Part shown: positions 21,109-29,955 of the stretch, in pieces
How positions within the stretch are numbered: position 1 is the stretch's first letter
Layout of the letters: the number at the start of each line of letters is the position of its first letter
NCBI RefSeq assembly: GCF_012726235.1
Contig: NZ_JAASAH010000001.1
Span: 744,001 to 808,000 of the forward strand
Length of the DNA: 64,000 nucleotides
From: Streptomyces sp. HNM0574
GTDB lineage: Bacteria > Actinomycetota > Actinomycetes > Streptomycetales > Streptomycetaceae
Reading direction: 5' to 3'
Made by a program: the position numbers and the translations under genes
The notes under the pieces: model-generated
What the model saw: the letters and a program-made list of their open reading frames with translations, nothing else
Told to the model about the DNA's origin: nothing
Databases searched by the model: none

Positions 21109-21792
21109 TTACGCGGCCCGCGCCTTGGTGGCGTACATGTCGACGTACTCCTGACCGGAGAGCCGCATGACCTCGCTCATGACCTCGTCCGTCACCGCGC
21201 GCAGTACGTAGCGGTCGCGGTCCATGCCCTCGTACCGCGAGAAGTCCAGCGGCTCACCGAAGTGCACGGAGACGCGGCGGCCGCCGCCGACGCGGGGGAG
21301 TCCCTTGCCGCCCGGCTGGATCTCGTCCGTGCCGATCATCGCGAACGGCACCACGGGCGCGCCGGTCATCAGCGCCAGGCGGGCGATGCCCGTGCGGCCG
21401 CGGTACAGGCGGCCGTCGGGGGAGCGGGTGCCCTCCGGGTAGATGCCGAACATGTGGCCCTCCTCCAGGACCCGGCGCCCGGTCATCAGGGCGGCGACGC
21501 CGCCGCGCCCGCCGTCCCGGTCGACGGGGATCATGCCGGAGCCGGTGAAGAACCAGGCCATGAGGCGGCCCTTGAGGCCCTTGCCGGTGACGTACTCGTC
21601 CTTGCCGATGAAGAACACCTGCCTCTCGCCCGTCACCAGCGGCAGGATCATCGAGTCGATGAACGTCAGGTGGTTGCCCGCCAGGATCACGGGCCCCGAG
21701 CCGGGGATGTTCTCGGCCCCTTCGACGCGTGGGCGGAACAGCAGACGCAGGAGCGGGCCCAGTGTTGCCTTGATCAGCACGAAGCGGGACAA
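21109..21792 (-). CDS. 1-acyl-sn-glycerol-3-phosphate acyltransferase (PlsC family)
   Basis: 227 residues. The acyltransferase motifs are in order: GNHLTFIDSMIL (NHxxxxD catalytic), then a glycine-rich segment, YPEGTRSPDGRLYRG (EGTR phosphate-binding) and VPFAMIGT. It acylates lysophosphatidate or a related acceptor at the membrane in phospholipid synthesis. The start is TTG at 21792, with GGAGG five bases upstream on the minus strand; a GTG four codons later is the alternative. Monocistronic, with repeat and terminator downstream. Confidence 0.88.
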   Translation of the reverse strand: MSRFVLIKATLGPLLRLLFRPRVEGAENIPGSGPVILAGNHLTFIDSMILPLVTGERQVFFIGKDEYVTGKGLKGRLMAWFFTGSGMIPVDRDGGRGGVAALMTGRRVLEEGHMFGIYPEGTRSPDGRLYRGRTGIARLALMTGAPVVPFAMIGTDEIQPGGKGLPRVGGGRRVSVHFGEPLDFSRYEGMDRDRYVLRAVTDEVMSEVMRLSGQEYVDMYATKARAA

Positions 21793-22155
21793 CGGTTCCT
21801 CCGGTCGGTGATGTCGGGGCGCGTGCGCCTCGCCGGCCGCCGTGCGGCTCCGCCGGGTGGCGGTGCCGTGGCCGCCCTGCGGTGTCGGCGCGTGCTCGCG
21901 CAGGTGGGGACGATACTCGCCGTTGCCGCCCGACGGCACACCGGGTTCATTGAGCCGATACAGAAAGTTGACACCGGTTACGGCCCTTGTGCCGGGTTTG
22001 CCGCCGCCCTGTCCCGGGCCGACGCCCGTACGCCCCGACCGGCCGCTGTTTCCCGCGTGTTCGGTCACGTGTCGTATTCCCGTCGCCCGTCTCCGCATAC
22101 GATCACCCTGAGTCACGCCGGGGGCAGACCCGGTGCCGCCTACCAAGGAGAGCCC
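21793..22155. other. Divergent intergenic region, no gene seen
   Basis: 363 bases between the minus-strand acyltransferase gene and the plus-strand GDPD gene. There are a TTGACA at 21968-21973 and a TACGAT at 22098-22103, but they are not paired at promoter spacing. No convincing ORF, RNA or repeat is seen. Confidence 0.5.
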
Positions 22156-23310
22156 ATGGGACGTCAGCAGCAGCCGGGGCGCAGAACCCTGCTCGGAGCG
22201 GCAGTGCTGGGCGCAGCGGGCGCCGCCACGCTCGGCGCGGCCGGTCCCGCGTCGGCCGCCTCGCCGGCCGCCGCCGGGAAGCGCCGCCGCGGCGGCGACG
22301 AGCTGCCCTTCCCCGCCGTCGTCGCGCACCGCGGCGCCAGCGGATACCGCCCCGAGCACACCCTGGGCGCCTACCAGCTCGCCCTCGACATGGGCGCGGA
22401 CGTCATCGAGCAGGACCTCGTCCCGACCAAGGACGGGCACCTGGTGTGCCGTCACGAGAACGACATCACCGGGACCACCGACGTCGCCGACCATCCCGAG
22501 TTCGCGGACCGCAGGACGACGAAGACCGTCGACGGCGTGCAGCTCACCGGCTGGTTCACCGAGGACTTCACCCTCACCGAACTGCGCACCCTGCGCGCCA
22601 CCGAGCGCATCCCCGAGGAGCGCGCCCGGAACACGCTCTACGACGGCCGCTGGCAGGTGCCGACCTTCGAGGAGGTCCTCGACTGGGCCGAGGAGCAGGG
22701 CCGCGAGCGCGGCCGCCCGGTCTGGCTGCACATCGAGACCAAACACCCCACCTACTTCCGCGGGCTCGGCCTGGCCACCGAGAAGCCGCTCGCGAAGCTG
22801 CTGCGCCGGTACGGGCGGCACCGCGAGGACGCGCCGAACTTCGTCCAGTCCTTCGAGCCCACCAGCATCCGCACGCTCTCGAAGCTGGTCGACTGCCCCG
22901 GCGTCGTCCTGCTGGACGCGCCCGACACCCGCCCCTGGGACTTCGTCGAGTCCGGCGACCCGCGCAAGGTCGCCGACCTGATCGAGCCCGAGGGCCTGGC
23001 CTGGATCGCCGGCTTCGCCGCCGGTATCGGCCCGGGCCTGGACTCGGTGATCCCGCGCAAGAAGGACGACAGCCTCGACAAGCCGTCCACCCTGGTCCGG
23101 GACGCGCACCGGGCCGGCCTGCTGGTGCACCCGTACACCGTGCGGAACGAGAACACCTTCCTGCCGCGCGACTTCCGTCGCGGCTCCGACCCGGCCGCCT
23201 ACGGCGACGCCTTCGGCGCCTTCAAGGCGTACCTGGAGACCGGCATCGACGGGATCTTCTCCGACAACCCGGACACCGCCCTCCTCGCGGCGGCCGACTT
23301 CCGGAAGTAA
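22156..23310 (+). CDS. Secreted glycerophosphodiester phosphodiesterase (Tat signal)
   Basis: 384 residues. The N terminus has a twin-arginine signal: GRRTLLGAAVLGAAGAATLG with cleavage probably after ASA near residue 35. The mature enzyme has the GDPD signature VVAHRGASGYRPEHTLGAY (His and metal ligands), VIEQDLVPTKDGHLVCRHE (metal Glu/Asp), WLHIETKHP and IDGIFSDNPDTAL at the end. It hydrolyses glycerophosphodiesters such as those from phospholipid or teichoic acid turnover, giving glycerol-3-phosphate outside the cell. ATG follows AAGGAG. Often phosphate-regulated in the genus, but I see no clear PHO box. Confidence 0.93.
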   Translation: MGRQQQPGRRTLLGAAVLGAAGAATLGAAGPASAASPAAAGKRRRGGDELPFPAVVAHRGASGYRPEHTLGAYQLALDMGADVIEQDLVPTKDGHLVCRHENDITGTTDVADHPEFADRRTTKTVDGVQLTGWFTEDFTLTELRTLRATERIPEERARNTLYDGRWQVPTFEEVLDWAEEQGRERGRPVWLHIETKHPTYFRGLGLATEKPLAKLLRRYGRHREDAPNFVQSFEPTSIRTLSKLVDCPGVVLLDAPDTRPWDFVESGDPRKVADLIEPEGLAWIAGFAAGIGPGLDSVIPRKKDDSLDKPSTLVRDAHRAGLLVHPYTVRNENTFLPRDFRRGSDPAAYGDAFGAFKAYLETGIDGIFSDNPDTALLAAADFRK

Positions 23311-23604
23311 CGGAGCAGCCCCCCCCCGGTGGGAGGCCGCCCGTCCGCGGGGGGCGGGCGGCCCCGCAAACCCGGGCAGGGCAGGCGAGTTGGGAATGTC
23401 ACGGGGCCGTGCGCGGCCGCTCCGTTCCCGATGTCGCAAATGCCCGCGCGGATCGCTCACGGCAGAGGTTGCGGGGGTGCGCGCCGGGGGAATGGTGCGA
23501 TAGCAATCGGGCGTTCAGGGCAGACACGTCCGTGACGCGACACCCCGGCCGGCCTTCGTGCCGGCCCGCGCGCGGACGGGACAGACATGGAGAGGCATAC
23601 GCAC
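23311..23604 (+). terminator. Downstream region of GDPD gene with hairpin and nine-C run
   Basis: GGCCGCCCG / CGGGCGGCC (about 23334-23363) forms a 9-base stem after the stop codon, preceded by a run of nine C residues (23319-23327). The remaining bases to the GNAT start show no gene; a promoter is presumed there but not resolved. Confidence 0.5.
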
Positions 23605-24123
23605 ATGGGCATGAGCGTGACCATCTCTGCGGCGGACGACAGCGACGCCGAGCAGATCCTCAAACTGCAGTACCTCTGCTTCCAGCGGGAGGCCGAGGTG
23701 TACGGCGACTACGCGATCGCGCCGCTCACCCAGACCCTCGACGCGCTGCGCGGCGAACTCGACTCCGGATACGTGCTGGTGGCCCGGCTCGGCACCGAGG
23801 TCGTCGGTTCGGTACGGGCCGTCGTCGAGGCCGACGGGACGGCGCGGATCAGCAGGCTGTGCGTCCACCCGCGGATGCAGCGGCACGGGCTCGGCAGGCG
23901 GCTGCTGTCCGGCATCGAGGCGAGCATCGCCGCCGAACAGGCCGCCACCCGCTACCACTTGGTGACCGGCGACCGCAGCGACGGCAACCTGCGGCTCTAC
24001 CGGCAGTGCGGCTACACGCCCGTGGGCACCGAGAAGGACCGCAAGGTCACCCTCGTCGCGATGGCCAAGGAGGCCCGGGCGCAGGGCGGTCCGGCCACCG
24101 AGCAGTACGCCACCAGCGCCTGA
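23605..24123 (+). CDS. GNAT family N-acetyltransferase
   Basis: 172 residues. Acetyl-CoA-binding motif A is seen as RISRLCVHPRMQRHGLGRRLLSGIE (R/Q-x-x-G-x-G/A at QRHGLGRR), motif B as LRLYRQCGYTPVG. ATG 23605 has GAGAGG nine bases upstream; the ATG at 23587 is less likely. Substrate unknown. It is in the same direction as the GDPD gene but separated from it by about 290 bases. Confidence 0.85.
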   Translation: MGMSVTISAADDSDAEQILKLQYLCFQREAEVYGDYAIAPLTQTLDALRGELDSGYVLVARLGTEVVGSVRAVVEADGTARISRLCVHPRMQRHGLGRRLLSGIEASIAAEQAATRYHLVTGDRSDGNLRLYRQCGYTPVGTEKDRKVTLVAMAKEARAQGGPATEQYATSA

Positions 24124-24156
24124 CGGCCCGCGCACGCGAGGCGGCCCGTGCCGGGA

Positions 24157-24657
24157 TCAGCTCCCGGCGCGGGCCGTCGCGCTCTTCCCCGAACGCCGCA
24201 GCCACAGCAGGCCCGTGACGGGCAGGATGACCGGGATGAACAGGTACCCCATCCCGTAGTTGGACCAGACGGTCGTGTCCGGGAAGTCGGCCGGGTCGAG
24301 CAACGCCCAGGTCCCGACGGCGAGTACGCCCACCAGCTCCACGCAGCAGCACACGAACGCGGCCCGGCGCGCCCGCTCCCCGCCGCGCACCAGCGAGACG
24401 GTGATGAACGCGTAGACCACGGCGGCCAGCGCCGAGAGCAGGTACGGCAGCGGCGCCTCGTGGAACCGGGTGCTCAGCTGCACCGCCGAACGCGAGGCGG
24501 CGCCCACGGTGAAGATCCCGTACAGGGTCAGCAGCAGCTTGCCGGGGCCGGAGCCGATGCCGGTGCGGGCGCCGGACGCCCGCGCGTCGCGCCGCCGTGC
24601 CAGCCGGTCGGCGAACCGCCGCCCGGCGGGAGCCTCGCGCTGTTCCGTCTCAGGCAC
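24157..24657 (-). CDS. Conserved hypothetical membrane protein
   Basis: 166 residues. About 35 charged residues lead into four hydrophobic segments (around 42-60, 70-90, 100-118, 132-152). Motifs such as DFPDTTVWSNYGMGYLFIPVILP are probably the conserved part. The start overlaps the stop of the upstream small membrane gene by eight bases, so they form an operon and may work together. No function recognised. Confidence 0.75.
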   Translation of the reverse strand: MPETEQREAPAGRRFADRLARRRDARASGARTGIGSGPGKLLLTLYGIFTVGAASRSAVQLSTRFHEAPLPYLLSALAAVVYAFITVSLVRGGERARRAAFVCCCVELVGVLAVGTWALLDPADFPDTTVWSNYGMGYLFIPVILPVTGLLWLRRSGKSATARAGS

Positions 24658-25021
24658 CGCTGCCGCCTCCCCAGATGTCGTGCAGCCGCACCTGGAGCAC
24701 GGCCAGCACCACGGCGCCCGCGACCACCGTCAGCGAGCCCCACTTCGTCCGTTCCGTCAGCGAGATCAGCCCGACCACGGGCACGCAGGCCGCGACGCCG
24801 AGCAGATACGAGACGAAGATCACCGCACCGTCGGCGGGGTCCTCGCCGCGGGCCAGCATCACGATGCCCACCACCAGCTGCACCAGCGCGAGCAGCGAGA
24901 CCACCGCCATGCCGATGAAGTGCCAGTCCTTCGTGGGCTGGTCGCGGTACGCGGCCCAGCCGCACCACGCGGCCAGTGCGAGCGCGGCCACGGCGAGCGT
25001 GACCGTCAGGGGGGTGAGCAT
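24650..25021 (-). CDS. Small conserved membrane protein
   Basis: 123 residues with four hydrophobic segments and only short loops; the start of the real frame is ATG 25021 (MLTPLTVTLAVAALALAAW), and the long open frame above it is a shadow of other genes. C-terminal LHDIWGGGSGA is followed by the overlapping start of the next gene. No family recognised beyond a Streptomyces-type membrane pair. Divergent from the HAD gene. Confidence 0.72.
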   Translation of the reverse strand: MLTPLTVTLAVAALALAAWCGWAAYRDQPTKDWHFIGMAVVSLLALVQLVVGIVMLARGEDPADGAVIFVSYLLGVAACVPVVGLISLTERTKWGSLTVVAGAVVLAVLQVRLHDIWGGGSGA

Positions 25022-25168
25022 GCGCACGATTCTAGGAGGCGGGCCGCCCCCTCCGGCGCGGGGGCCGGGAAGGGCGGAATCCGGGGCAACCGGGACGCCG
25101 GGGGAGCGGCCGGACGGCACCGGCGGGCGCGATCCGGCCCCGATGGCCGAGAAGTACCCTGGAGCACC

Positions 25169-25819
25169 ATGAAGATCACCGCTGATGCCCTGCTGTTCGA
25201 CAACGACGGCACGCTCATCTCCTCCCTGGACTCCGTGATCCGCTGCTGGACCCGCTGGGCCGAGGAGTACGGCATCAGCGAGGAGGAGTTCGCCCGGGTC
25301 GAGCTGCACGGACGTCCCGCCGCCGAGATCCTCGCCGACCTGCTGCCGCCCGAGCGCATCCCCGAGGCGCTCGCCCGCGTCGAGCAGCTGGAGGTCGAGG
25401 ACGTCACCGAGGGCGGCGTACGCCTGCTCCCCGGCACCGCCGAGCTGATACGCGCCCTGCCCGAGGGCGGCTGGGCCGTCGTCACCTCGGCCACCCGCGT
25501 CCTGGGCGAGGCCAGGCTGCGCCAGGTGGGCATCGAGGCCCCGCTGGTCATCGCGGCCGACGACATCGTCCAGGGCAAGCCGCACCCCGAGCCGTACCTG
25601 CTGGCCGCCGCCAAGCTGGGCGTCGACCCGTCCCGCTGCGTCGTCTTCGAGGACGCGCCCGCAGGGCTGGAGGCCGGCCGTGCCGCGGGCATGCGGACCG
25701 TGGCATTGGCCACAACGCACACCGCCGACGAGCTGCGCGCCGACGTCGTCGTCGACGACCTCTCCGCCGTATCCGCGCAGGTCACTTCCGCCGGAGTGGA
25801 GATCACCGCCGGGGCGTGA
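25169..25819 (+). CDS. HAD-superfamily phosphatase (glycerol-3-phosphatase/sugar phosphatase type)
   Basis: 216 residues. HAD motif I is LLFDNDGTLISS (nucleophile Asp and acid Asp), motif II VVTSATR, motif III Lys in QGKPHPEPYLLAA, motif IV VVFEDAPAGLEAG. A helical cap follows motif I, as in beta-phosphoglucomutase-like phosphatases of small sugar phosphates. ATG follows GGAGCACC. Next to the metNIQ leader, but I see no functional link. Confidence 0.9.
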   Translation: MKITADALLFDNDGTLISSLDSVIRCWTRWAEEYGISEEEFARVELHGRPAAEILADLLPPERIPEALARVEQLEVEDVTEGGVRLLPGTAELIRALPEGGWAVVTSATRVLGEARLRQVGIEAPLVIAADDIVQGKPHPEPYLLAAAKLGVDPSRCVVFEDAPAGLEAGRAAGMRTVALATTHTADELRADVVVDDLSAVSAQVTSAGVEITAGA

Positions 25820-25910
25820 GGACCAGTGGCCGAGCGGCGCGGCGTCCAGCATGCGGACAGCGGAGTTCACTCCCTGGGGGCCGGCGCCGCTGTCTGGTTT
25901 ACTGACCCTC

Positions 25911-26012
25911 ATGGACACGACGAGCGACCGCATCCTTGCGACCGAGGCGAAATCCGCCACCGGTGCTCGTTGCCGCATGCGCATGCGCGACATGCGAATG
26001 TGTGCCCGCTGA
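25911..26012 (+). CDS. Met/Cys-rich leader peptide upstream of metN
   Basis: 33 residues. The C-terminal third reads CRMRMRDMRMCAR with four Met and two Cys among 13 residues, directly before the stop. TTTACT (25898-25903) ends seven bases before the ATG, so the message is probably leaderless. The ORF ends 254 bases before the metN GTG. A run of Met codons followed by a spacer that can form alternative GC hairpins is the architecture of a ribosome-stalling attenuator: scarcity of charged tRNA-Met or tRNA-Cys would stall the ribosome and change folding downstream. This is an inference from sequence only. Confidence 0.6.
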   Translation: MDTTSDRILATEAKSATGARCRMRMRDMRMCAR

Positions 26013-26107
26013 GGGCCCCCGCTTGAGCCGGCGGCTCGCGCCCCGAAGTGAGCCCGGATGCCAGAGCTCGCACCGCAGAGCCCCGCGCCCCCGGCGCGGA
26101 CTGCCCG

Positions 26108-26234
26108 CCGCGGCCCCGCGGTACCGCACCGCACCGCGGACGGTTCCCCGCATCCGCCCGCCGGACGATCCCCCCAAGCCGCTCCGCAAGGAATGCCCGG
26201 TGCCCGGGCGGGCCCACCCGCGCGCGCCCGGAAG
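26108..26234 (+). promoter_or_regulatory. Candidate attenuator region between the leader ORF and metN
   Basis: Three CCGCGG palindromes (26108, 26116, 26134) can pair with one another in different combinations (e.g. CCGCGGT with ACCGCGG), and a further CGGGCG / CGCCCG stem is possible near 26205-26230. No U-run follows, so any termination would be of the GC-hairpin type. I found no recognisable S-box or other SAM riboswitch motifs. Confidence 0.35.
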
Positions 26235-26266
26235 TCCCACCAGTCCCAGACAGTGACGGAAATCCT

Positions 26267-27322
26267 GTGATTACCACTACGGACCTGACCAAGGTCTATC
26301 GCACCCGAGACCGCGAGATCACCGCGCTCGACGGCGTGAATCTGCACGTCCGCGAGGGCGAGGTGTTCGGCGTCGTCGGTCAGAGCGGCGCCGGGAAGTC
26401 CTCCCTGATCCGCTGCGTGAACCTGCTGGAGCGCCCCACCTCCGGCACGGTCACCGTCGACGGCCAGGACCTGACCGCGCTCGCCGGGCGCGGCCGGCGG
26501 GCCGGCGCCGAACTGCGGCAGGCCCGCAGCCGGATCGGCATGGTCTTCCAGCACTTCAACCTGCTCTCCTCGCGCACCGTCCAGGGCAACGTGGAGCTCC
26601 CGCTGGAGATCCTCGGACTCAGCGGCAAGGAGCGCTCCCGCAAGGCGCTGGAACTGCTCGACCTCGTCGGCCTCGCCGACAAGGCGAAGGTGCACCCCGG
26701 CCAGCTCTCCGGCGGCCAGAAGCAGCGCGTCGGCATCGCCCGCGCGCTCGCCGGCGACCCCAAGGTCCTGCTCTCCGACGAGGCCACCTCGGCGCTCGAC
26801 CCGGAGACCACTCGCTCCGTCCTCCAGCTCCTGCGCGACCTCAACCGCCAGCTCGGCCTGACGGTGCTGCTCATCACGCACGAGATGGACGTCGTCAAGG
26901 CCGTCTGCGACTCGGCCGCGCTGATGCGGGACGGCGGCGTCGTCGAGTCCGGAACCGTCTCCGAGCTGCTGGCGACGCCCGGCTCCGAGCTGGCCCGCGA
27001 GCTGTTCCCCGTCGGCGGGGAGGTGGCCGACGACAGCCGCACCGTCGTCGACGTCACCTTCCACGGCGAGACCGCGACCGAGCCGGTGATCTCCCAGCTC
27101 TCGCGCACCTACAACGTCGACATCTCGATCCTCGGCGCCGCGATGGACACCGTCGGCGGCAAGCAGGTCGGCCGGATGCGGATCGAACTGCCCGGCCGGT
27201 ACGACGACAACGTCGTGCCCATCGGCTTCCTGCGCGAGCAGGGCCTCACCGTCGACGTCGTGGGCCGGTCCGAGGACCGCGGCTCGCGTCCCGCCGAACT
27301 CGTGAAGGAGGTCGCCAAGTGA
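26267..27322 (+). CDS. metN: Methionine ABC transporter ATP-binding protein
   Basis: 351 residues. The nucleotide-binding domain (about 1-245) has Walker A GQSGAGKSS, Q-loop FQHFNLL, signature LSGGQKQRVGIARAL, Walker B VLLSDEATSALD and switch ITHEMD. A C-terminal NIL/ACT-like regulatory domain (about 265-345, with TEPVISQLSRTYNVDISILGA) binds methionine and gives trans-inhibition in MetN. GTG 26267 begins the family consensus (VITTTDLTKVY); the long frame upstream is the attenuator region. Overlaps metI by GTGA. Confidence 0.95.
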   Translation: MITTTDLTKVYRTRDREITALDGVNLHVREGEVFGVVGQSGAGKSSLIRCVNLLERPTSGTVTVDGQDLTALAGRGRRAGAELRQARSRIGMVFQHFNLLSSRTVQGNVELPLEILGLSGKERSRKALELLDLVGLADKAKVHPGQLSGGQKQRVGIARALAGDPKVLLSDEATSALDPETTRSVLQLLRDLNRQLGLTVLLITHEMDVVKAVCDSAALMRDGGVVESGTVSELLATPGSELARELFPVGGEVADDSRTVVDVTFHGETATEPVISQLSRTYNVDISILGAAMDTVGGKQVGRMRIELPGRYDDNVVPIGFLREQGLTVDVVGRSEDRGSRPAELVKEVAK

Positions 27323-27990
27323 CCTGGGACGAGATACAGCCACTGCTGTCGCAGGGCCTCATCGACACCGTCTACATGGTCGGCTGGTCGACCCTGATCG
27401 CCGTCCTCGGCGGGCTGCCGCTCGGCGTCCTGCTGGTGCTGACCGACCGCGGCGGGCTGCTCCAGAACACCGCCGTCAACAAGGTCGTCGGCGCCGTCGT
27501 GAACGTCGGCCGCTCGCTGCCCTTCATCATCCTGCTGATCGCGCTGATCCCGCTCACGCGGGTCCTCGTCGGCACCTTCATCGGCCCCACCGCCGCGATC
27601 GTGCCGCTCGCCATCGGCGCCATCCCGTTCTTCGCGCGCCTGGTCGAGGCCGCGATCCGGGAGGTCGACGGCGGACTCGTCGAGGCCGTGCAGTCCATGG
27701 GCGGCGGTACGCCGACCATCGTCTTCAAGGCGCTGCTGCCGCAGTCGCTGCCCTCCCTCATCGCCGGCCTGACCACCACCGTCATCGTGCTGATCGGCTA
27801 CTCGGCGATGGCCGGCGCGGTCGCGGGCGGCGGACTCGGCGCCGTCGCGCTGCAGTACGGCTACCAGCGCTTCGAGACCGGCGTCATGCTCACCACCGTC
27901 GCCGCCCTGATCGTGATCGTCACGCTCGTCCAGCTCCTCGGCGACGGTGTCGTCCGGCTGCTGGCCCGGCGCGAACGGTCCGCCGCCTGA
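27319..27990 (+). CDS. metI: Methionine ABC transporter permease
   Basis: 223 residues with five to six membrane helices. The EAA loop for contacting MetN is seen at LVEAVQSMGGGTPTIVFKALLPQSL. GTG start overlaps the metN stop, so expression is coupled. It forms the channel of the MetNIQ importer. Confidence 0.94.
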   Translation: MTWDEIQPLLSQGLIDTVYMVGWSTLIAVLGGLPLGVLLVLTDRGGLLQNTAVNKVVGAVVNVGRSLPFIILLIALIPLTRVLVGTFIGPTAAIVPLAIGAIPFFARLVEAAIREVDGGLVEAVQSMGGGTPTIVFKALLPQSLPSLIAGLTTTVIVLIGYSAMAGAVAGGGLGAVALQYGYQRFETGVMLTTVAALIVIVTLVQLLGDGVVRLLARRERSAA

Positions 27991-28098
27991 GGCCCACGGC
28001 CCGCGGCACCCCGCCGCCGGACCCGCTCGTCCGGCAGCACCCCCCACGCCAGAACTCCTTGTTCACAGGCTGCATCACTCCAGAAAGAGGCACTCTTC

Positions 28099-28956
28099 GT
28101 GCGTAACGCCATCAAGCTCACCACCGTCGCCGCCGCGACCGCCGCGCTCGCCCTGGGCCTGTCCGCCTGCGGCACCGCCTCCGACCCGGGCAACGCGGAC
28201 GGCGCCACCGCCGACCCCAAGGAACCGCTGACCGTCGCGGCGAGCCCCACGCCGCACGCCGACATCCTCAACTTCGTCAAGAAGAACCTGGCGGCGAAGG
28301 AGGGGCTGAAGCTCCAGGTCAAGGAGTTCTCCGACTACGTACTCCCGAACACCGCCACCGAGAGCGGCGAGGTCGACGCGAACTTCTTCCAGCACAAGCC
28401 CTACCTCGACGACTTCAACAAGAAGAAGGGCACCAGCATCAAGCCCGTCGTCAACGTCGAGCTGGAGCCGCTGGCCCTCTACTCGAAGAAGGCGAAGAGC
28501 CTCGACGACATCAAGAGCGGCCAGACGATCGCGGTGCCCAACGACGCCACCAACGAGGGCCGCGCCCTGCACCTCCTCGACGAGCACAAGGTCATCGAGC
28601 TCAAGAAGGGCACCGGCCAGGACGCCACCCTCGGCGACATCGCGGACAAGAAGGGCCTCAACTTCAAGGAGCTGGAGGCCGCTTCCGTGCCCCGCTCCCT
28701 CAGCGACGTCGACGCCGCCGTCATCAACGGCAACTACGCGATCGACGCCGACCTGAAGCCCAAGGAGGACGCCCTCGTCGCGGAGAAGGCGGAGGGCAAC
28801 CCCTACGCCAACTTCCTCGCGGTCAAGGACGGCAACCAGGACGACCCGCGGATCAAGAAGCTCGCCAAGCTGCTGAACTCGGACGAGGTCAAGAAGTACA
28901 TCGAGGACACCTACCAGGGCGGCATCGAGCCGGTCTTCGGTCCCGTCAAGTCCTGA
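28099..28956 (+). CDS. metQ: Methionine-binding lipoprotein
   Basis: 285 residues. Signal peptide with lipobox LSAC (cleavage before Cys at about residue 26), then the MetQ/NlpA fold: VAASPTPHADILNFVKKN, EVDANFFQHKPYLDDFNK and VPNDATNEGRALHLL. It captures methionine outside the membrane and delivers it to MetI. GTG start with AAAGAGG upstream; 108 bases separate it from metI. A perfect terminator follows. Confidence 0.94.
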   Translation: MRNAIKLTTVAAATAALALGLSACGTASDPGNADGATADPKEPLTVAASPTPHADILNFVKKNLAAKEGLKLQVKEFSDYVLPNTATESGEVDANFFQHKPYLDDFNKKKGTSIKPVVNVELEPLALYSKKAKSLDDIKSGQTIAVPNDATNEGRALHLLDEHKVIELKKGTGQDATLGDIADKKGLNFKELEAASVPRSLSDVDAAVINGNYAIDADLKPKEDALVAEKAEGNPYANFLAVKDGNQDDPRIKKLAKLLNSDEVKKYIEDTYQGGIEPVFGPVKS

Positions 28957-29008
28957 CCCCGCCAAGTCCCGCACGGGCGCCCGCCCTTGCGGCGTGACGC
29001 GTCCTCCG

Positions 29009-29041
29009 GCGCCGGGCCCCGCACACCCAGGGGCCCGGCGC
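29009..29041 (+). terminator. Terminator after metQ
   Basis: Perfect 12-base stem GCGCCGGGCCCC / GGGGCCCGGCGC with a 9-base loop, 52 bases after the metQ stop. Confidence 0.75.
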
Positions 29042-29168
29042 TGTGCGTCCCGGGTGCCATGCGGCATGCTGTTGCCAGCCGCAAACCCCTCCGGACGCGC
29101 CCCGGGCCCGGGCCCCGCACCGCCCACGGGCCGGGCCCCCGGACCCCCGAACCGGTATGGAGCGCCGC

Positions 29169-29837
29169 ATGACACCGACCTTTCCGGACGTCTCGATCAG
29201 TACGGACCGGCTCGTGCTGCGCCCGTTCGAGGAGGCCGACGTCCCGGCGCTGACCGACATGATGGCCGACGACCTGGTCGCGGCCTGGACGGACGTCCAC
29301 ACGCCCTACCGCGAGGTGGACGCCCGCGACTTCGTGCGGCGCGCCGCCCCGGCCGTGCGGACCCGCGGCGAGGGCATGGTCTTCGCCGTCACCGAGTTCC
29401 TCACCCAGCGGCTCGTCGGCCTCGTCCGGCTCGCGCACCCAGACTGGCGCCTGCTGGCCGCCGAGATCCGGTACGTCACGGCGCCCTGGGCGCGCGGCGA
29501 GGGGTACGCCTCGGAGTCCGCGCTCGCCGTCGCCCAGTGGCTCTTCCGCGACCAGCGGTTCGAGCGGCTGGAGCTGCGCACCGCGGCCGACAACACCGCG
29601 GCCCAGCAGGTCGCCCAGAAGCTCGGCTGCATCAGCGAGGGCGTGCTGCGCAACGCGTGGATAGCGCGCACCCGCACCGAGGACGGCGGCTGGGCCGACA
29701 TCCGCACCGACCTGATCGTCTGGAGCCTGCTGCCGGAGGACCTGGACGACGCCGGCGAGGAGCGCGAGGAGCCCGGCGGCTTCGCGGCCTACGGCGGCTA
29801 CGCCGCGTACCCGGACTGGCTGCACTCGCCCCGCTGA
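29169..29837 (+). CDS. GNAT family N-acetyltransferase (RimJ/RimL type)
   Basis: 222 residues. The RimJ/RimL-like fold starts TDRLVLRPFEEADVPAL, motif A is YVTAPWARGEGYASESALAVAQWLF, motif B RLELRTAADNTAAQQVAQKLG. It probably acetylates an amine on a peptide, protein or antibiotic. ATG 29169 has GGAG six bases upstream, preferred over 29157. The C-terminal 35 residues are Glu/Gly/Tyr-rich and outside the fold. Confidence 0.85.
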   Translation: MTPTFPDVSISTDRLVLRPFEEADVPALTDMMADDLVAAWTDVHTPYREVDARDFVRRAAPAVRTRGEGMVFAVTEFLTQRLVGLVRLAHPDWRLLAAEIRYVTAPWARGEGYASESALAVAQWLFRDQRFERLELRTAADNTAAQQVAQKLGCISEGVLRNAWIARTRTEDGGWADIRTDLIVWSLLPEDLDDAGEEREEPGGFAAYGGYAAYPDWLHSPR

Positions 29838-29955
29838 GACCGCGCGCACCGGCGCCCGGGGGCGCGGACCCGGGCGGGCGGAGGGCGCGCGAGGAGGGGG
29901 TACTCTCGGTGGACCCCTGCCCCCGACCCGCGACGAGCCCAGGAGAGACCCACCG

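Noticed and set aside
26013..26266. SAM or cobalamin riboswitch upstream of metN
   Set aside because: I looked for conserved SAM-I/SAM-IV and B12-box sequences and did not see them. The leader ORF is the better explanation.
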